Notes: generated by a model from the sequence alone, not told the origin. Positions 34,746 to 47,812 are shown, counted from the stretch's first letter. The stretch: DNA of 64,000 nucleotides from Diogma glabrata (GCA_963693315.1 OY856187.1:49529161-49593160), one strand, 5' to 3'. Program-made: numbers and translations.

Positions 34746-35690
34746 GTTTTATAGTTAAAAACTATATAAAAAAATTTCATGCATCAACCGCTCGGAACGC
34801 ATGTTGTTGTGGCATGGTGTCTAATCACATCAGTTATCAAAACTGATTTACTAAAAACTAGAGTGCACAAATCCCATAAAACGTTTCATTTCTTAAAATG
34901 GAGACAAATTTTCGCCGAAGTTGTTTCCAAGGTTTCCCTTTCGATCGTTATTGTTTTTATACTGTCGATATAATTGATTCTGTATCTGCGCGGAAGTAAA
35001 TCATTTGAAAATTGTTTTAACCGATCAGATGCTATCGATCATTTATCTTCATTATCGAAACAATAAGGCTCAACATGGTTTTATTTTTCGTTTCGTTTTT
35101 TTTTGCTTCCTTTGTTTTTTACGAATATAAGCATGTGAAGGAAATGTTTTATTCGTGACTGTCGATCGAATCACCAATGATTAATTGTTGAACCAGTCAA
35201 GGTTGAGTGGTGGAATTGTAATCAACGTTTGGGTTGTAAAATTCGATTGATATTAACATATCAATGGCTACAAAGCATTTACGTGTAACTACAATTTAGA
35301 AAAACGGAAAGGAAGCTCACAAAACGATTTATTGCGTTTCTAAACAAGCTTGAAAATAAAATTTTTTTATCAATAAATAAAAAAAAATTATTGAAGTGAA
35401 AACTTCTTTAGCCGCGTTATGAAATTTTGTATGGATTAAAATTTGTATATTCGCGTCATCAAGCTTATATGCATTTTTGAAAAACAAAAATATATTTTTT
35501 AAATCATTTCTATCTATTAATGAATGAAATTATATTTGTTAAATATAAATACTTTTTTCCCAACGAATTGTAATCACCTATTACTTTCACTCACTGTTTA
35601 ACGAAAAATTTTAGAAAAACCCTTTAATTATTATTTTTTCCCAAAAGAAATTAAAACAAAAACAAACAGGCAAAACTTCAATTTTATCGT
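34746..35690 (+). other. AT-rich stretch, no gene seen
   Basis: No coding or RNA feature is supported. Confidence 0.45.
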
Positions 35691-35717
35691 TAATTTTATT
35701 TGTATTTCCTGACTAGT

Positions 35718-35844
35718 TTCGGACTCTATGAGTCCATTAACAAAGGATTTACAACTGTCAACTTGGCATCGAAGTTGTCATCGTTTGAAGGTATAACGAA
35801 CCATTGTATTTGTAGTGTAGTAATCACTACCATTGTAGTGATTA
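35718..35844 (+). repeat. Two short perfect hairpins
   Basis: GGACTCTATGAGTCC (35721-35735) and TAATCACTAC-CATT-GTAGTGATTA (35821-35844) are perfect hairpins 85 bp apart, probably the remains of a foldback element. Confidence 0.5.
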
Positions 35845-35899
35845 TTTTTTTGTTCCATTAACCTTATCCTGATATTTTTTGGGGGTAATTAATATTAAA

Positions 35900-36325
35900 C
35901 GATCACCTGTTAATTGGTGCAACAGTTCCAGTATTTATCTAATTTATTCAATAATCATCTGGTTTTGGTGTAACGGTTTTGTATGTTGGTTTGATGTTCA
36001 ACAATCACCTATTTTTGGTGCAACACTTCTGGTATTTAGACAATTTATTCAACAATTACCTATTTTTGGTGCAACACTTCTGGTATTTATACAATTTATT
36101 CAACAATTACCTGTTTTTTGATTCAGCGGTCTTTTATGTTAGTTTTACTTTCAACAGTCTCCTATTTCTGTTGCAAATTATTGTTTTTGTAAAAATTATT
36201 CAACAATTACCTGTTTATTTTTGGCGCAAAAATTCTAGTAGTTGAATAATTTATTCAACAATTACTTATTTTTGGTGCAACGATTTTTGATGTTAGTTTG
36301 GATATTGAACAATTACCTATTTTTA
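35900..36325 (+). repeat. Tandem repeat, about 51-bp unit
   Basis: About eight units contain 'caattacctatttttggtgc' and 'tttattcaa'. The best-kept ones start near 36001, 36052 and 36103, i.e. a 51-bp period, and degenerate units extend on both sides. Because 51 is a multiple of three, two ORFs of 80-88 codons run through it; they are a by-product. Confidence 0.85.
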
Positions 36326-36424
36326 GTCAATATGAATTGTTAATTTTTCTGTTAATTACATGGCGGGTTCAAACCAGAACAGATCATGGGGTAAGTCAAT
36401 TAAACTTTAATTTATTTTAATAAA

Positions 36425-36780
36425 AAAATTCGTGTCGATGAGATATGGGAGGAGTACTGATTTTCTTTGTTTTTTTTACCTTCTCGGGTAGCAAGAGCCC
36501 ACTTGGTTTATATTTTTGTTTTTTCTTGATCTATATTTAATTATCACGTGCATTTACAATTTGTAAAGAGGCGAGGATAAAGTTTAGCGAATCCACGTAC
36601 TGAAGTTAGGCGGGACAAACTCAAGGAGCGCGCATCCGCTTGGCGTAGGGTTTGCTTATTGTAAGCCCAACCGACAGTCAAGAAAAGACAATAAATTCGT
36701 ACCGATGAGATATGGAAGAGGTGGTGATCTTAGCTTGTCGGATCGCCAGAGCGCAATTGGTTTATGTTTTTTGTTTTGCG
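36425..36780 (+). repeat. Duplicated segment, and copy of a repeat also at 39046
   Basis: 'gatgagatatgg' with flanking matches occurs at about 36438 and 36706, a diverged duplication about 268 bp apart. The part 36526-36690 ('atatttaattatcacgtgca', 'acaaactcaagg') recurs at 39046-39205 in the same orientation. Confidence 0.65.
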
Positions 36781-36784
36781 ATGG

Positions 36785-37236
36785 AGCATAGCACTACGTT
36801 TGACTACCCAGTGCTACCCTCTGAAAGAGAGCGTTCAGCTACTGCTATCATTTTCGCATAATCCTTTCGGGCCAAGGCCATGGCTACCCTTGCAGCCCTT
36901 TTCCTATCATCATTTTGCTTTCTTTTGCTAGCGATTTCTAGGCATCTTAGATTTAGGTTCTGAAACTCCCTATTCTAACACAGGCAGTTCCTGTACCTGA
37001 TCCCTGATGACTAGATTCAGAGAAGCTGCTAGTTGGTTTGCCAGACTATGGCCCAATTCCTGTTCGATTGACAGCTCTGTTTCCTCCCACACTGATGGAA
37101 CATAAGGTTCCGTCAGTGCTGGAGCATATCGATCTGTCTCCCGCACAGGATTGGTCAACGTTTTAAGCTCTTCCTCGTGCTCTCGCACGACTACGTGGCG
37201 GTGTTGTAAACCGCTGGTAGTTATGGTGTTGCACAA
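36785..37236 (-). pseudogene. Probable Gag-like remnant of an LTR retrotransposon
   Basis: An 88-codon frame (36970-37236) encodes an acidic, hydrophilic protein with no family match I can name. After its stop, another open piece reads 'KRKQNDDRKRAARVAMALARKDYAKMI' and 'AERSLSEGSTG', ending near 36810, so the two may be one gene broken by mutation. It lies about 220 bp downstream, on the same strand, of a tRNA-Lys-like primer site, which is where gag should start. The segment is richer in GC than its flanks. The family is not determined. Confidence 0.45.
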
Positions 37237-37454
37237 ACAATTTTAAAAAATTTAAATACCAAAAACAACAAAGACAAAAAAAGGAAATTCAATGAAAAAA
37301 TACTAAAATATCCAGAAAAAATATCAAAAATAAAAGCAAATAAAAATAAAAGTAAATAAAAGTATCAAAATATTCAGAAATAAACATAATTTATCCCAAC
37401 ATAAAAAGTATCGAAATTAAGTTTTATTATATAACGGTTTGCCAAGATATAACC

Positions 37455-37473
37455 GGTCCCTGTTTCGGCGCCA
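37455..37473 (-). other. tRNA-Lys-like primer binding site
   Basis: The minus strand reads TGGCGCCGAAACAGGGACC. It matches the classic retroviral tRNA-Lys3 primer site TGGCGCCCGAACAGGGAC at 16 of 18 positions. The adjacent sequence on the minus strand ends ...TTACA plus 'at', as expected for an LTR end. Confidence 0.7.
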
Positions 37474-37475
37474 AT

Positions 37476-39045
37476 TGTAATAAACAGGTTTCTGTTTATA
37501 CCGGGATATATGATACAACAAATGAACCCAAGTAACATTCGGATTCCAAACCGGGAAGATCTCTAAATTACTCGGTATTTTAATGATTCATATTAAACAC
37601 AATTAAAATTGGAAAGAATAATAAAAAAAAAGGAATTAATAATTATAAAAGAAAATAAGACACTCAATGTATAATGTTGATTGCTGTTGTTGAAGTTTTC
37701 TTAGAACAAATTGATGATTTAGTGCTTCTTTCAGATTGTTTTGTAATAAAGTCACCTTCAAATATTGAAGGCAAACCAAACTGCATATACCAATTTCCAA
37801 ATCTGATATAGTATGTTGTTTTCAAGTAAGATGATTTCTCGTTTGTTTTGATACAGAATGTTTTGAAATAGTTTTTTCCACCTTCTTGAACACAGCTTCA
37901 TACATCCAATTCATAATAATTCTTTATACCTTTATCTATCAGCCACCATGGACCCCATATTTTCCTCAACCGGAACCGTATTACAACAGTTTCACTTTCT
38001 AAGAGGCCTTCTCCCAAAATCACCAAACTCGTATATATACAAAAACAATGCCAACATTTTTATTCATACCAGTTTTCCACTTTGGGTTTTGTTTGGATTT
38101 TCCAATATTATAAATTAATTTTTCACCGTCCATATCCCAAATAACCCAACCCGTTAAACACAATTTGTACAGGTCAAAAATTTATTAAATAAAGTAGATT
38201 CATAATAAAATGTTATTTTATAATTGATATTGAACAATATAACAAGTTCAAAAAATTTAATATTTTTATCCATATAATTTAATCACAAAAATGAATCTTT
38301 AGGTTTATATACATACTCACAATAAGTAATTTTTTTTGTTCAAACTCTAATATATCAGCATCCAGAAAATAGGTTGGAAAAATATTCAAAAAATATTCTT
38401 TATTACCCGAAAGCTAAATAATACATTTATTTCAGAAGTTAAAACTTAGCTAACTATTTAAATCAATGTGGTTTTACACAATAGCTTGCTCTTTTCAAAA
38501 GGTTTTCTATTTATCTCTTTCGCTATGGTTTTCTTATTCAATTCAACACCAAAAATTATCCTTTACATTGAAAATCCGCCGTATAAAAAAATAAAGGAAC
38601 CAACAGAAAAAAATTATTCAATCAAACCGTCTACCACCATCAAACCATAACAATAAGGTCCTTCAAAATTCAATTAATTATTAATATTGTGAACATATTT
38701 TAGTTCATATTTCAAGCATCACTAAATTAAGTACCCCATTAATGATGGCAAGATCTGTGTAGAATCGATATACTCTATTTCGTTATCTGTTCAACAAAAA
38801 AAATATATTTGTTTCTCATTAAAAAAAAATTTAAAAAAACAACAATTGATTGTTCACATACTGAAATAAACTAAATGATGAACTTAGTAATACAATGAAA
38901 CGTTGTACATGGTCAGATATTATTTACGATATGATCTTAAGTTGTTGATATTACGGCATGAATGTATGAGTAATGTGTTAACTGTTTGTTTTTAGATTTT
39001 AAAAGAAAATGTTTACTGAACAGATTTTTGTTGGTCGTTAAATTC
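37476..39045 (-). other. Region expected to hold the 5' LTR of the minus-strand element
   Basis: On the plus strand it starts 'tgtaataaacaggtttctgt', the reverse of an LTR ending in ACA. I could not find a second copy of this LTR in the window, so its outer border is unknown. No ORF of note is present. Confidence 0.35.
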
Positions 39046-39205
39046 TTGATTTATATTTAATTATCGCGTGCATCCAGCATTTGTAAAAGACAGAGAATAA
39101 TGTTTATTGAATTCACTTCATAAAGGTAGGCAGAACAAACTCAAGGGATGCGTATCCTTTTGATGTAGGGATTACTTATGGTAATCCTGACCGATAACCA
39201 GCCAC
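39046..39205 (+). repeat. Second copy of the repeat at 36526-36690
   Basis: 'atatttaattatcgcgtgca' and 'acaaactcaagg.....cgtatcc' match the first copy with moderate divergence. The copies are 2.5 kb apart in the same orientation and lie on either side of the primer site at 37455, so they might be parts of one old element. Confidence 0.6.
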
Positions 39206-39297
39206 TCGATTTGATATCTAAATATCAATAAAGTATCAAAACAGATAGTAGAAAAAGAAAGAGATAGCAGAAACGAAATTGATAGAAACAAAACGGT

Positions 39298-40082
39298 AAA
39301 AGCTTCGACTATATTTCTGTAAAAACTCGACTATTTGTGGTAAAACCAGTGCCATTAGTTCTTTGAATGCAGGTACTGGCACTGAAAGAAAAAAAACGAT
39401 CATTCGGTTAGCACAGTGATTAACCGGTCAGGATAAAAACGGTTGTTGTGTCTTCAATTCGATTGTTGGATCTTCAAATACGGTGTTTGAAGATAAGACA
39501 ATCTAATTTGTGGTTATTGTGACAGGAAACATTCGGTAGGCACAAAAAAGGTAGTAGTGACCGAATTTTTCAGGGCGTCCTGCAACTTCGTTCGTGGAAC
39601 GCTATGGCGATAGCAAAGAGCGCATTATAAAAATTCAGTCTCCTCAATAGATGTAAAAAATATTCCACTGCATTTCAATTATTCCCCATTTATATTGTAT
39701 TGTTTTCAAGTTTGGTGCGCTACTTCTGTTTCCATCCTGGCTAATCCTGGCCAATTTAACGCCAAAACTCGATTTCGTTAAAATCGTGACTAGCAGCGAT
39801 CGGATGAAATCAGATCCATCATTTCTGAACTATATTCTTTTAATCGTTTCACTCGTTACTCGGTTTAACAGAATGCAGAGCGACTTCTTTATCGCTACAG
39901 CGTAAAAATGGAATGTTTTGTTCGAATCAACAGTCTCCATAGCTTTCAATTCACAAAGGTTTAAACAAGCGTCTATCAACAACTAAGAACGCATGTTTTT
40001 GTGGGACCTAGTCTTAAAAACGTGTCTATGTGATATTGTGACACATATCCAATTTCCTATTACACGACACGTTTTACTTGAA
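39298..40082 (+). pseudogene. Decayed, internally deleted non-LTR retrotransposon copy
   Basis: 39298-39385 matches the sequence around 35-110 ('ccattagttctttgaatgca' against the coding 'AINSLNSG' region). 39594-40082 matches 7440-8090: the RT C-terminal domain ('atggcgatagcaaagagcgc'), the 'QVWGAASVS' region, and the final 3' tail 'gtgacacatatccaattt'. The core RT is gone, and about 200 bp of unrelated sequence joins the two parts. It is full of stops. Confidence 0.8.
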
Positions 40083-42240
40083 AAAATATACGTTTCGGAC
40101 ATTCGGCTCGCTACCGAACAAACCCTTGGTCATTATATTGTATATATTAAAAATTAGAGGCATTTTATTAGTTTGAAGGTCAGTTTTTCCAGAATGAGGT
40201 CGGACCTAAAGGAGCTAAATAGATATAACCGCACCTTTCTCAGAATATTGAGTGATTCCAAATTTACCAGAAATTGCCTTTTGATCACACTTAAGTCAAA
40301 ATGATTTTAAATTAACAAATTACTATCAGTATTCTATTTCGCTTTTAACTGTTCAATTCATGAGCCACAGATTTCGCTAGGAATAAGTAAAAAAGTTTTG
40401 TCTTGGTGCATATTTCAACTAAGCTTTTGATTTTCTTATTTTAAATATAATAAATAGAAAAAGTTCTTAATTTATAACTGTAAAATTATTTTTTTACCTA
40501 TCTCACATAAAATATAATTTGTTTTAAAAAATAATAATAAATCGTTTAAATAAGAAATTAAATAACAAATCGTTTTAACACGCTTATGTTAACAAATTTT
40601 ATTTGTTTATTTTTTTTTATTGTCTAAACTTTAAGGAATTATAATGGAAATTCTCTTAGACGTAACGTATATTAACGAGAAAAAAAAACAATTTAAAAAA
40701 AGTTAAAGTTAATTCTATTTTTTTTCTGTACTAAAGTGAGTGGTAACACGCATAATTAATTTTTTTTCTGTTTATTTTTGATTTTAGAAATTTATTTTAT
40801 GATTTTTAGAAAATCTTAAAAGATAAAAATAAACAATGACAATAAAATATGAATATATTATTAACAAACTGTCACTAAATTTTAAAAATATATTTTTAGA
40901 AATCATATAAAATCGAAATGATGCAGTTGCAAATAATCACTTTAAAAAAAATCAGGTTAATGCTTTAAAACGAATTTTAAATTTGTAATGCAAGCAAGTA
41001 ATTCGTATTTTTTGAAAAATCATTCATGTCATATTTATTTATTTAATAACTGTAGGAATAAATAACAAAAATAATTAAAACTGTGAACTTAAAGTGTTTA
41101 ACCGTGAAAATGATTGAACCAACATAGACGAGATTCTGGTTTTAATCGAAATACAATCAAAAACGAAATTGTGCTATGATTGTTTTTTTAAGAAAAGTCG
41201 AAGGAAAAAAATTGATAGAAGACATACTAAACATTGTTTGGTGAGTGTACGATTTCAAGGTTAAAATAAATGATTTTCACAATTTATATCAAAAGTTTGT
41301 GATTTATTGTCGAATGTTGATGTCATCTAACATTCTTTTAGAAAATTCTAGATTTCATTATCTCGAAACACGATTATCGGTTAGGAATACACCACGTATA
41401 GAAGACATAACCACTAGGAGGAATATGAGACCAGGTTAAGAGGTTTGGAAAGTAGATGGCCCTTTATTTACAAACGATAAAATAAAATTGGGTAATTGAC
41501 GCCATCTATAGTGCAACAAAAAGGTTTGGTGAGAAAAGAATAAAAGTAATTATTATATTGCACTTCATAGGGAGATTTGGCAGTTGTCTGGCACTTGGAC
41601 ATATTCCAAGACGATAGTGGAAAAAATATATCATCCAATTGAAATTATAAAAATCTATCATTCTAGCATTCACACCCAACCTGACCACCAAATAAAGACA
41701 AGTACTTTGGAAAGAACACCTTCAAATTCAATTCGTTTATAGAACCGGTGTATTCAGGCTGATGGAAGAGACAACCTTTCATTGGATGATCGCAACTTGT
41801 TGTCCGTACTTTCGATGAAATTGAGCGAGTAGTGGTCGGGAAAGCTCTCATAGGAAAAAATGATTCTAAGATTTCCAACAAACAGGAAGAAAACAGCGAA
41901 AATATTGCAATGTACTATGATATCGGACTAGGCTATCTCAAAGATACAGATTAGGGCAGAATCAGGAGTTTTTGGGTCAAGAACAAGTTATTCGAGTCAA
42001 ATTGATAGTCAGAAATTGACGCATTTAAAAAAATGTTGCGACGCTGATGCATAGGCTGACTTCACCACAGCTCTGGAAACATAGTGTTCTGGATATATAA
42101 TGAGCTAATATCCATCAAATACTTTAACTAAAAGCTAACTAATGTTATAGATCACGTAGTTCTAATTATAAAAATATTAAAGAAAGAAGTAGTATCCCAT
42201 CAAACATAAATTCTGTTGTACGAGAAAAAGTAAAAAAAAA
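40083..42240 (+). other. AT-rich stretch, no gene seen
   Basis: The part 41245-41960 is slightly less AT-rich and has short frames on both strands (60-70 codons) without recognisable motifs. Confidence 0.45.
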
Positions 42241-42244
42241 TTTT

Positions 42245-43400
42245 TACCGGAAGTGGAAAACAGGAAGTTGGGATGCAGAACTGTTGTGAACTGTACTAAA
42301 TGGTTATGTATCAAGTTTCATCTAATTCGATTATCAGGTACAGATGTTATTGAGCTTTCAGGTATATGGTACAACCCCCCACAAAAACAGGTATATGGGA
42401 CAGCTTCCACTACTTTGTTCACTATCGCCCAAAAACTAATCAGTTCCTTGCCATACATAGTTGCATCTTTTTCCAAAGTGTCATCAAAATTTATTCACGA
42501 ACGAATGTTGTATGCTCCCAACTCTCATTGAAAAAATTGTGACACAGCAAACAGGTGTTCGGGTGGCCCCCCCGCCACTTACTTCAATATTGGCCAAAAA
42601 CTAATCAGTTCTTTGTTATTTAAGTTTCCATCTTTTTTCTAATTGTCATTAAAATAAATTAATGAATGAAGTCTGTATGCTCCCAACAAACTTTACAAAC
42701 AAAGTGTGAAAAGTCAGCATTTGTATGGTAGACCCCCGCCACTTTGATCAATCTGTCCCAAAAGATGATAATTATCTTCTCACACTAATTGAAACCTTTT
42801 CCATAAGTTTCATCATAATCACTTCGTTATTGTAGGTTGTAGTAAGCATAAAGACACTGAAAAATGGAAAAATTAAAAAAAATTTTTTTTACTGGAAGTG
42901 AAAAACCGGAAGTTGGGATGCAGAACTGTTGTGAACCGTACTAAATACTTGTGTGCAAAGTTTCATCCAATTCGATTATCAGGTACAGATGTTATTGAGC
43001 TTTCAAAAATACAGGTGTATGGGACACCCCCCGCCACTTTGTTCACTATCGCTCAAAAACTAATCAGTTCCTTGCCATATATGTTTGCATCTTTTTCCTA
43101 AGTGTCATCAAAATTCGTTCACGAACGAATGCTGTATGCTCCCAACAAACATTGAAAAAATGGTGACACAGTAAACAGGTGTTCGGGAGGCCCCGTACCA
43201 CTTATCCCAATATTGTTCAAAAACTAATCAGTTCTTCGTCATTTAAGTTTCCATTTTTTTCCAAAGTGTCATTAGAATTGGTTAATGAATGAAGTCTGTA
43301 TGCTCCCAACAAACTTTAAAAACAAAGTGTGAAAAGTCAGCAGGTGTATGAAAGAACCAACGCCACTTTGATCAATGTGTCCCAATCAATCATTTTGTCC
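42245..43400 (+). repeat. Tandem duplication of a 645-bp composite unit
   Basis: Unit 1 starts at about 42245 ('ccggaagtggaaaacaggaa') and unit 2 at about 42890 ('ctggaagtgaaaaaccggaa'). Both contain three related sub-blocks with 'aaaaactaatcagttc', 'gtatgctcccaac' and 'ccccgccacttt'. ORFs of 67-92 codons (starting TTG/ATG around 42253 and 42898) follow the repeat and encode no recognised protein. Confidence 0.85.
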
Positions 43401-43488
43401 AAATTTGAAATGAATCCAGATCTTCCATTTTCAAGTGAACCTGTATCATTTGCCAAAACTTGCATCAAGATCCTATGCAGAAAGGTCA

Positions 43489-43532
43489 CCCACACACACA
43501 CACACACCCACACACCCACCCACCCACCCACA
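43489..43532 (+). repeat. (CA)n / (CCCA)n microsatellite
   Basis: A run of CA dinucleotides changes into CCCA units and closes the tandem block to its left. Confidence 0.9.
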
Positions 43533-43920
43533 TACAGACGTACACCAAAATTTTTATTGGCTATTTCGATAGAAGATGGTCCAAAACGTTAGAGTACTAA
43601 TAGAAACTAACAGCAAATACTAACTAATGTTCTAGCAAGACACATAAGGCTGGGAAAACTCCCCAAGGATATTCGTGTAGCAGAGCACATTCGCTCAAAT
43701 GGTTGATAATTGATCTCCAAGGTAGATCATGTAGGAGTCTACTAATTTGACGGCAATGATTTCACTTAATGAAACTTTAAAATATGCTGAGCGAGTCCTC
43801 TGAGGTGGCCATTAGGAAGCAAACAGCGTCCTTTTGAAAATAACCAATGGTTAATAAATTTTATAACCACCTCCGTAATAATAAACTTTGAAAACTGAAG
43901 ACTGAAAACTAAATGTAATT
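43533..43920 (+). other. No gene seen
   Basis: Unclassified sequence between the microsatellite and the start of family A copy 2. Confidence 0.4.
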
Positions 43921-46048
43921 ACTTCGGTCTGAAACACCTAAGTATTACCTTCATGAGCTAAAAGTGAAATTTTTACCCCCACTTTTTTTGGTATTTCTCG
44001 ATGTTTTAGGACCTACTGATTCTAAAAAAGCAAAAAAAAAATGTATGTCTGTCTGCCGGCCGGCAGTCACAACCTACGAAATCTAGAAAACCGCTGGACA
44101 GATTTAAAATTTTTTTTTCTTCTAAAATCAGGTTTACTTAATAAGAAGAGCTGAAAGGACGATGTGTTCGATAACTGTACCGAAAGTGTGTCAAAAAATC
44201 GTCAAGTTTGTCAAAACAAGGAAATATGCATATTTTTTGCTTAAAAACGTTCATTTTAAGTGATAATGAGTAGGAACAAAGAATGTGGAGAAATCTGGAT
44301 GGTAGGGATAGATATGTGAGACCAAAATCTAGAATCTAGATTATTGCATTATAAGTTTGTCAAAAAAATGTTGTCAAGTGTGTCAAAAGAAAGATTTTTA
44401 TTTATTTTTTACCCAATTTTTTGGAAAAAATAAAATTAATTATTTATATGACATGAAATTTAATTATTATTATTGAGAATTATGGCATTATAAGTTTGTC
44501 AAAAAATTCTTGTCAAGTGTGTCAAAAGAAACATTATTTTTTTACCCAATTTTTTGGAAAAAATAAAATTAATTATTTGTTTGAAATTAAATTTTTACTA
44601 TTATTATTGAGAATTGTGGCATTATAAGTTTGTCAAAAAAATGTTGTCAAGTGTGTCAAAAGAAAGGTTTTTATATATTTTTTTACCCAATTTTTTGGAA
44701 AAAAATAAAATTAATTATTTGTTTGATATGAAATTTTATTATTATTATTATTGAGAATTATGGCATTATAAGTTTGTCAAAAACATGTTGTCAAGTGTGT
44801 CAAAAGAAAGATTTTTATTTATTTTTATAGCCAATTTTTTGGAAAAATAAAATAAATTATTTGTACGACATGAAATTTTATTATTATTATTGAGAATTAT
44901 AAGTTAGTCAAAAAAATAATGTAGTGTGTCAAAAGAACGATTTTCATTTACTGTTTTAGAAAAAAATTAAATTAGTTATTTGTATGGAATGAAATGTATA
45001 ATGAACATGAAATTATTATTATTGAGAATTTTATTGCATCAGTTTGTCAAAAAAATATTAAGTGTGTCAAAAAAATGATTTCATTTATTTTTTTAGATAA
45101 TTTTATGGGGAAAAAAGTTTAGCTGTTTGTTTACGTAAATTTTTGAATTTGTTATAGTTTTTGAAATATTTTTGGAATTTTGAAAAAGTTTCAATTTTTG
45201 ATTTTATTATAATTCTTATAATGTTTTAAAACGTTTTAATTTTTGATTATTTTTAGAGTTTGGAAAAAGTTTGAATTTTTGAATTTTTAAAAATTTTTGG
45301 AATATTATTAGAAATTAGAAAAAGTTTAAATATTTGATTTGATTCTAATTTTTGGAATAGTTTTAGAATTTTGAAACAAAATAGAATTTTTGAATTTTAT
45401 ATATATTTTTAGAATTTTGAAAAAAGTTTCAATTTTTGATATTGTTCTAATTTTTGCAATATTTTTAGAATTTTGGAAAAACTTTGAGTTTTTGGATTTT
45501 TAAGAATTTTTGGAATATTATTAGAATTTAGAAACAGTTTAAATTTTTGATTTTATTCTGATTTGTAGAATATTTATAGAATTTTGAAAAAAAATAGCAT
45601 TTTTGAATTTTATATATATTTTTAAAATTTTGAAAAAAGTTTCAATTTTTGATTTTGTAAGAATTTTTGAAATATTTTTAGGATTTTGTTTGAAAAAAGT
45701 TTGAATTTTTGATTTTATTTAATTTTTACAATATTTTTAGAATTTTGAAAGAAATATGAATTTGTGATTTTGAAATATCAAAACGCTAAATGTAGAGATT
45801 TTTGAGTAGTTTGCTGATTGTATAATCTTTTCACCAAATTATGTTAATTTATGATCTGTTATAATTTTCCAACAACGTATTGATGTTTCGTGTTAGTTTT
45901 GTAATACATATCTAAACAGAGATAAAAAATACAAGTACTTTAACAAAGAGTTATGTTTGATATACATCGCTGCCAAAAACTAAAAACCATGTCCTCATTA
46001 AAGTTTTTTGCAGAAAACTATATCAAAATCCTTAACCCAGACCGAAGT
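43921..46048 (+). repeat. Family A interspersed repeat, copy 2 (uninterrupted)
   Basis: It begins ACTTCGGTCTG and ends CAGACCGAAGT, a perfect 11-bp terminal inverted repeat. Inside are a 5' block with 'ctactgattctaaaaaagca' and a GC-rich 'ctgccggccggcag'; four to five tandem units of about 137 bp (44340-44990) with 'tgttgtcaagtgtgtcaaaa'; a T-rich array (45120-45770); and a unique 3' block. No long ORF occurs. Homology with copy 3 continues some tens of bases past the inverted repeat, so the true element border may lie further out. Confidence 0.85.
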
Positions 46049-47188
46049 CTTGATATCTCAAAGCCTCCATATTTTTTATACTTCAGTTTCAATAGCATTT
46101 ATACAATAACGGATAGCATTATGATTGTAAAAACGAAAAAATGAACCTTTCATTTGATAATGACGTATAAGTTGAGCAAACTGGTGTTGATATATTTTTG
46201 GTGTGACTTGTGAGACTACCAAACATCCCAAATATTTTGATAATTGAAAAATATCTCAGATCAGTAATAAAATTGATTTGTGGAAGTAATCTAAGGTTAC
46301 ATTTCTGCATAACCTCATAGAAAAAGTTTTTTAAACCAATGAACAAAACTTGATGTGATTCTCTGAACATTGAATGCTTTTTATAGATTAATGGTCCACC
46401 TCGGTTAAAAAGGACAAAGCAGCAAGCAATGTCGTACAATAAATTTTATCTACGTTCAAACTTCAGATAACAAACAGAAAGATAAAGAGAGTTCAAAGAA
46501 CTTAGAACAGAGCAGTATTGACACATATTTTGAAAGTGGTAAAAGTTAACAGATGGTTTAACCTATATTTTTAACAAAAAAAATTAATGGAAACAAAATT
46601 AAATATTTTTTTGTAATAACGAACGGATCTATGACTTGGTGAAATCAAATATATTAAATTAAAGCTACTTCCAACTGTTATATTTAATTGAGATTAAAAA
46701 CAATAAATCATCATTAAGTATTCTACTGTTACATAGATCTCTGTTATTTAATTTTTTGTATCAATTATTGTCTGTTGTGGCATTGAGTAATAATTGGCTT
46801 AAACTATTTATCTTTCTTTGGATTGTCTCATAATCTTTTGTTTTCATTTGAGATCTGTGATTGTTTTACAGATAGATACAAACTGTACACCTGTTGATTA
46901 TTTAATTATAATGATCGAAAATTATTTGTATGGTTCTTAAAAAGCACAAAAAATGCAATTTAAAGTTTTTGAATTTGCGGTTACAATACCAACTCTTTTC
47001 CCAAAAGCTGTTTTCATTACTTGTGAATATAAAAAAAATTGTGGGTAAAACCAATCGTTATCGCACAATTTAATCAAAGTTATCTGAAAACGAAAAATGC
47101 TTCAAACCGTTTGTTTTCATGGTAGGGTAAAAAACAGTAAGATGGATAGATGACCTCAAAATTTTTAGTTAGTGACATAACTTCATCA
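46049..47188 (+). other. No gene recognised
   Basis: A 106-codon minus-strand frame (46119-46439) has no motif I recognise. The rest is AT-rich. Confidence 0.4.
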
Positions 47189-47192
47189 ATAT

Positions 47193-47812
47193 TGTGACGA
47201 TTATGGAAGATGATAGAACACAATAGAACAATAGAACATTTTTCGAGAAAATTCTCTTTAGAGAGGATAGTGCTACAAAAGAAGTGTAAAAATCAATAAA
47301 ACCAAATCAACGTAACCAAAGTAAACATTTAATAGGAAGCTTTTGTTTTATCGAATAAAAAAATTGGTAAATAAAACAATTGAAAAGAATAGATTTCACA
47401 CCTAGATGTCAATATTTGAAGATCGTTTTATTGTTGATCAAGGAAGGAAAAAAGGTGTTGTGTTCATCTAGAATATTACAGTACCATCGAGGCTATTTCA
47501 TGTAGTATATATAAGATGTGTTCTTCGAGGACACAAGTAGTATAAAATTGTTAGCGATACAAGTAGTATAAAAATTTAGCAGTGATATAGGCGGATTAAA
47601 ATTAACAGTGTTATAAGTAGAAAGTTAAAAGTGATATTGTGAAAAATTGTAAAAGAATTATGAGTAGTGAAATATTGTAAGTACAAGAAGAATATTTTTA
47701 TTGTAAAATCTTGAACGAATAAAATTATAACGTTTAGAAAATCCATTATGTTTTAAATTTCCTGATTTAGTGATCGAACTAAATAATTGTAACTCGGCGA
47801 AGAAACGTTACA
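47193..47812 (+). mobile_element. Solo LTR with target duplication
   Basis: 620 bp starting TGTGACG and ending CGTTACA, near-perfect inverted ends of an LTR. The flanks carry ATAT at 47189-47192 and at 47813-47816, a 4-bp target duplication. A TATA-like 'tatataagatgtg' lies at about 47507. There is no TGG primer site after the end, which supports a solo LTR left by recombination over a 5' LTR. Confidence 0.75.

Noticed and set aside
35879..36245. ORFs of 80 and 88 codons
   Set aside because: They arise from a 51-bp tandem repeat, a multiple of three, and are not a protein family.
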